DNA of 64,000 bases, from the NCBI GenBank assembly GCA_963720075.1, contig CAVREG010000006.1, positions 310,001 to 374,000 of the forward strand, written 5' to 3'. The notes below the pieces were generated by a model. That model was not told where the DNA came from. It did not search any database and saw only the letters and a list, made by a program, of their open reading frames with translations. Of the stretch, positions 61,742 to 64,000 are shown in pieces. Position numbers and translations under genes: made by a program. The number at the start of each line of letters is the position of its first letter. The first letter of the stretch is position 1. This stretch comes from PALSA-188 sp963720075 (GTDB lineage Bacteria > Acidobacteriota > Terriglobia > Terriglobales > Acidobacteriaceae).

Positions 61742-62674
61742 CTACGCTGCTTTCTGGCCCGGAGCCTTCGCCTCAGGATGCCCTCGCAATGCGGCGGCAT
61801 GTTCTATAGCGGCATTGATCTCGCCGCCGATTAAGAATGCGAGTCCGGTTACGTAAAACCACACGAGCAGCACAATGACTGCGCCGAGCGATCCGTATGT
61901 CCGCGTATAAGAGTTGAAAAAATGCAGGTAACCTCGAAAACCTGCCGAAGCGGCGAGCCATAGGAGAACGCCAAAAACTGAGCCGGGGGTTACCCAGTAC
62001 CAATGCCGCTCTTTAAGATCCGGGCCGAAGTAGTAAACCAGAGAGAATGAAGCCACGACGAAAAACAATGCGGCGGGCCACTGCAAAATCTTCCATCCCG
62101 TGACGAAAAGGCCGCTCAGGTTCAAAGCAGCGCCGATTACATCCGCAAGGTGGTTTCCGATCAGAACCACAGCTAATGCCAGCATGAGACAAATGGACAT
62201 CGCGATGGTCAGCACCACAGCGATAGCGCGCACTTTTAAAAACGATCGTGCTTCTCGCACGTGGTAGGCGGTGTTCAGGGTCGAGATCATGGAGCTCATT
62301 CCGCCTGCTGCAAACCACAATGCAACCACGATTCCGAACGTAAGCTTTCCACCACCCGCGTTACTGGCAAGCTCGTTGACGGTTTTATTGAACAGATTGT
62401 AGGCCATCGGCGGCAGCATATCGGCAAAGTAGAGGAGCAACCTGCTCCGCAACATGATGCCACGAGAGGCGAAAATACCAAACAATGCCAACAGGAAAAA
62501 CATTAGCGGAAACACGGCCAGCAGGAAGTTATAGGCGAGCTCCGAGGCGCGGCCCAGAAGATCGTCGTCGCTGATCTCGTAAGCTACCTTTTTCGCGAGT
62601 TGCCAAGGCGTGAGCCCGCCGAGCTTCCAGATTGAGTAAATCTGTTGAGTAGTGCTTAGCGCGGAATCCGACAT
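61742..62674 (-). CDS. YihY/BrkB family inner membrane protein
   Basis: A 310-residue protein with about six membrane helices. Family signatures are the start of the domain DDDLLGRASELAYNFLLAVFP and FGPDLKERHWYWVTPGSVFG, followed by YGSLGAVIVLLVWFYVTGLA and GGEINA. Function is unclear (once called RNase BN). It is monocistronic, convergent with deoC. Confidence 0.9.
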   Translation of the reverse strand: MSDSALSTTQQIYSIWKLGGLTPWQLAKKVAYEISDDDLLGRASELAYNFLLAVFPLMFFLLALFGIFASRGIMLRSRLLLYFADMLPPMAYNLFNKTVNELASNAGGGKLTFGIVVALWFAAGGMSSMISTLNTAYHVREARSFLKVRAIAVVLTIAMSICLMLALAVVLIGNHLADVIGAALNLSGLFVTGWKILQWPAALFFVVASFSLVYYFGPDLKERHWYWVTPGSVFGVLLWLAASAGFRGYLHFFNSYTRTYGSLGAVIVLLVWFYVTGLAFLIGGEINAAIEHAAALRGHPEAKAPGQKAA

Positions 62675-62790
62675 ACGGAAAGCTTTGTACGAGCAAGGTT
62701 GAGATTCGGTCCTCGCTGAAGCCGTTGCTTACCGGTCTTTGACAAACAAGGAAATTCGCGGAAACTGACCTCTTGTAAGCGGGGTGATTG

Positions 62791-62819
62791 TTGACCGCAA
62801 CTCGCTCCGCCCATAAAAT
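62791..62819 (+). promoter_or_regulatory. Sigma-70 promoter of the tRNA-Gln gene
   Basis: TTGACC (62791-62796), a 17-bp spacer and TAAAAT (62814-62819), both 5/6 to consensus. It lies 39 bp upstream of the mature tRNA 5' end. Confidence 0.75.
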
Positions 62820-62858
62820 CAAAACTGCGCAATGAACCCCGCTTCAGCCGCGCCTCGT

Positions 62859-62932
62859 TGCCCCCTCGTTCAATGGTAGGACAGCAGATTCTGGATCTGC
62901 CTATCGGGGTTCGAATCCCTGGGGGGCAACCA
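62859..62932 (+). tRNA. tRNA-Gln (anticodon CTG)
   Basis: A 74-nt cloverleaf. Acceptor arms TGCCCCC (62859-62865) and GGGGGCA pair perfectly and ACCA is encoded. Anticodon stem GCAGA/TCTGC with loop TTCTGGA gives CTG. The T arm has GGTTCGAATCC. The 3' end is 1 bp from the stop codon of the convergent GH3 gene. Confidence 0.97.
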
Positions 62933-62933
62933 A

Positions 62934-64000
62934 CTAGATTATTGGCTTAACGTCGAGCATAGTTTTCAGGCGAATATCCGCAGACGAACTACCCACCCTC
63001 ACTTCCAGCCGATCAGGCTCAGTCACGAAGCTGCCTTGGTCTGCATCCCAATAAGCCACGTCGCTACTTTTCAGCGTGAAGCGAACCGTCTTGGTTTGTC
63101 TGGGACGAAGAGCGATTCGTTCAAATCCTTTTAGTTCTTCGAGCGGCCTTTCAACCTTCGAGCCGATGTGCTTCACGTACAACTGAACCACTTCGTCGCC
63201 TGCCATGCTTCCAGAATTGCGCACGTCAACCGAAATCACTACTTCTCCCGGATTATGTAGCTGCGACGAACTAGCCTTTAGATTCGAATAGTCAAACGTC
63301 GTATAACTCAACCCGTAGCCGAAGGGATATAGCGGCTCGCCTTTGAAATACATGTATGTCCGGCCGTCGCGCAGGTTGTAGTCCATCATTGGCGGAAGCT
63401 GGCCCAGCGACTGCGGCCATGTAACTACAAGCCTGCCGCCGGGATTGTAATCGCCAAAAAGAACGTCAGCCAGCGCGTTACCTTCTTCCTGACCGTCATG
63501 CGCCATGTGAACGATTGCGGGCACATTATCCTTACTCCATTGAATCGCGAACGGAAAACTGGAGATGAGCACGACAACCGTGCGGGGATTCACTGCATAA
63601 ACCTGCTTCACCAGTTCTTCCTGTTCGAGCGTGATGGAGGTTCGATCAATGGCCTCTTTTCCATCGCTAGGCAGCGGGCACTTGGCCCATCCGGCATTGC
63701 ATGTTGGATGATTTCCAACGACAACAATCGCGACATCGGCCGATCGCGCAAGATTCACCGCTGCGTCGTTGTCATTGTTTGAGGCGTAGTTGACGGCGAC
63801 CGTGCTTCCTAATTTGTTCTTGATGCCGTCAAGAGGGCTGACCGCATAGGGCGGCGTCCCACTATACCAATCCAGCAAAACTTGATTCGCATAGGGCCCA
63901 ATCACAGCGACGGATTTTAGTTTTCCTTTGTTCAGCGGCAGAAAGTGATCTGAATCCTTCAAAAGTACGATGGATTCTTGCGTGACTTTTCTCACCAGAT
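62934..64000 (-). CDS. Glycoside hydrolase family 3 C-terminal part (beta-glucosidase/xylosidase type)
   Basis: The frame is open to the right edge, so only the last 355 or so residues are seen; a GTG at 63995 is internal. Visible are the start of the GH3 C-terminal domain (TQESIVLLKDSDHFLPL, VAVIGPYANQ), the flavodoxin-like core with VVVLISSFPFAIQW and PGGRLVVTWPQSLGQLPPM, and a fibronectin-III-like domain (VSVDVRNSGSMAGDEVVQLY). The nucleophile domain lies outside. It probably removes glucose or xylose from oligosaccharides. Confidence 0.92.
   Translation of the reverse strand, partial: LVRKVTQESIVLLKDSDHFLPLNKGKLKSVAVIGPYANQVLLDWYSGTPPYAVSPLDGIKNKLGSTVAVNYASNNDNDAAVNLARSADVAIVVVGNHPTCNAGWAKCPLPSDGKEAIDRTSITLEQEELVKQVYAVNPRTVVVLISSFPFAIQWSKDNVPAIVHMAHDGQEEGNALADVLFGDYNPGGRLVVTWPQSLGQLPPMMDYNLRDGRTYMYFKGEPLYPFGYGLSYTTFDYSNLKASSSQLHNPGEVVISVDVRNSGSMAGDEVVQLYVKHIGSKVERPLEELKGFERIALRPRQTKTVRFTLKSSDVAYWDADQGSFVTEPDRLEVRVGSSSADIRLKTMLDVKPII

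Overview
The window looks like a chromosomal segment of an Acidobacteriota member (Terriglobia / Koribacter-Sulfotelmatobacter type). This rests on style rather than a marker gene: an Oar-like TonB-dependent receptor with an N-terminal carboxypeptidase-regulatory domain, a group 1h (high-affinity, 'actinobacterial-type') [NiFe]-hydrogenase operon, REP-like GTAGGGACAG hairpins and moderate GC. No rRNA, ribosomal protein operon, prophage, insertion sequence or CRISPR array was seen. One tRNA gene (Gln, CTG) lies near the right edge.

Layout. 1-4.8 kb: C-terminus of a GAF/degenerate-GGDEF protein, hbd, an orphan RHH antitoxin, a small membrane protein, a crotonase, ribH and nusB. 4.8-12.4 kb (mostly minus strand): a large lipoprotein beta-propeller, small membrane proteins, an M24 peptidase, a broken small gene, yggS and an OPT transporter. 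12.5-12.85 kb: a probable stand-alone structured RNA with its own promoter, a 9-bp closing helix and a terminator. 12.9-21.4 kb: a zinc-ribbon protein, then a copper/silver efflux operon (Cys-rich leader protein, TolC, adaptor with a Met-rich C-terminal domain, CusA-type RND pump) and a YVTN propeller. 21.4-32.3 kb (minus strand): threonine aldolase, an RND permease remnant, hutH, then an acyl-CoA block (thioesterase, crotonase, HMG-CoA lyase, acyl-CoA carboxylase beta) and a B12-dependent mutase block (small subunit, large subunit, alkA, unknown proteins). The mutase carries isobutyryl-CoA mutase rather than methylmalonyl-CoA mutase specificity residues.

34.1-49.1 kb: a 17-gene plus-strand hydrogenase operon. 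It holds the small and large subunits (hhyS, hhyL), a NifU-like protein, three conserved unknown proteins, a fused maturation protease, a one-helix protein, a cytoplasmic YceI-like protein, hypC, hypD, hypE, a double-SIS protein, a glutaredoxin-like protein, hypF, hypA and hypB. A formate/nitrite-type channel follows. The set looks sufficient to build a cytoplasmic H2-scavenging enzyme, and the YceI-like and one-helix proteins are candidates for coupling it to the membrane.

49.1-64 kb: fabG, a PilZ protein, Fe/Mn superoxide dismutase, an amine oxidase, the large TonB-dependent receptor preceded by a ROK regulator with its own promoter and palindromic operators, a BON-domain protein, deoC, a YihY membrane protein, tRNA-Gln and the C-terminal part of a GH3 glycosidase. 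The receptor, ROK regulator and GH3 enzyme fit a heterotroph that scavenges carbohydrate and supplements its energy with trace hydrogen.
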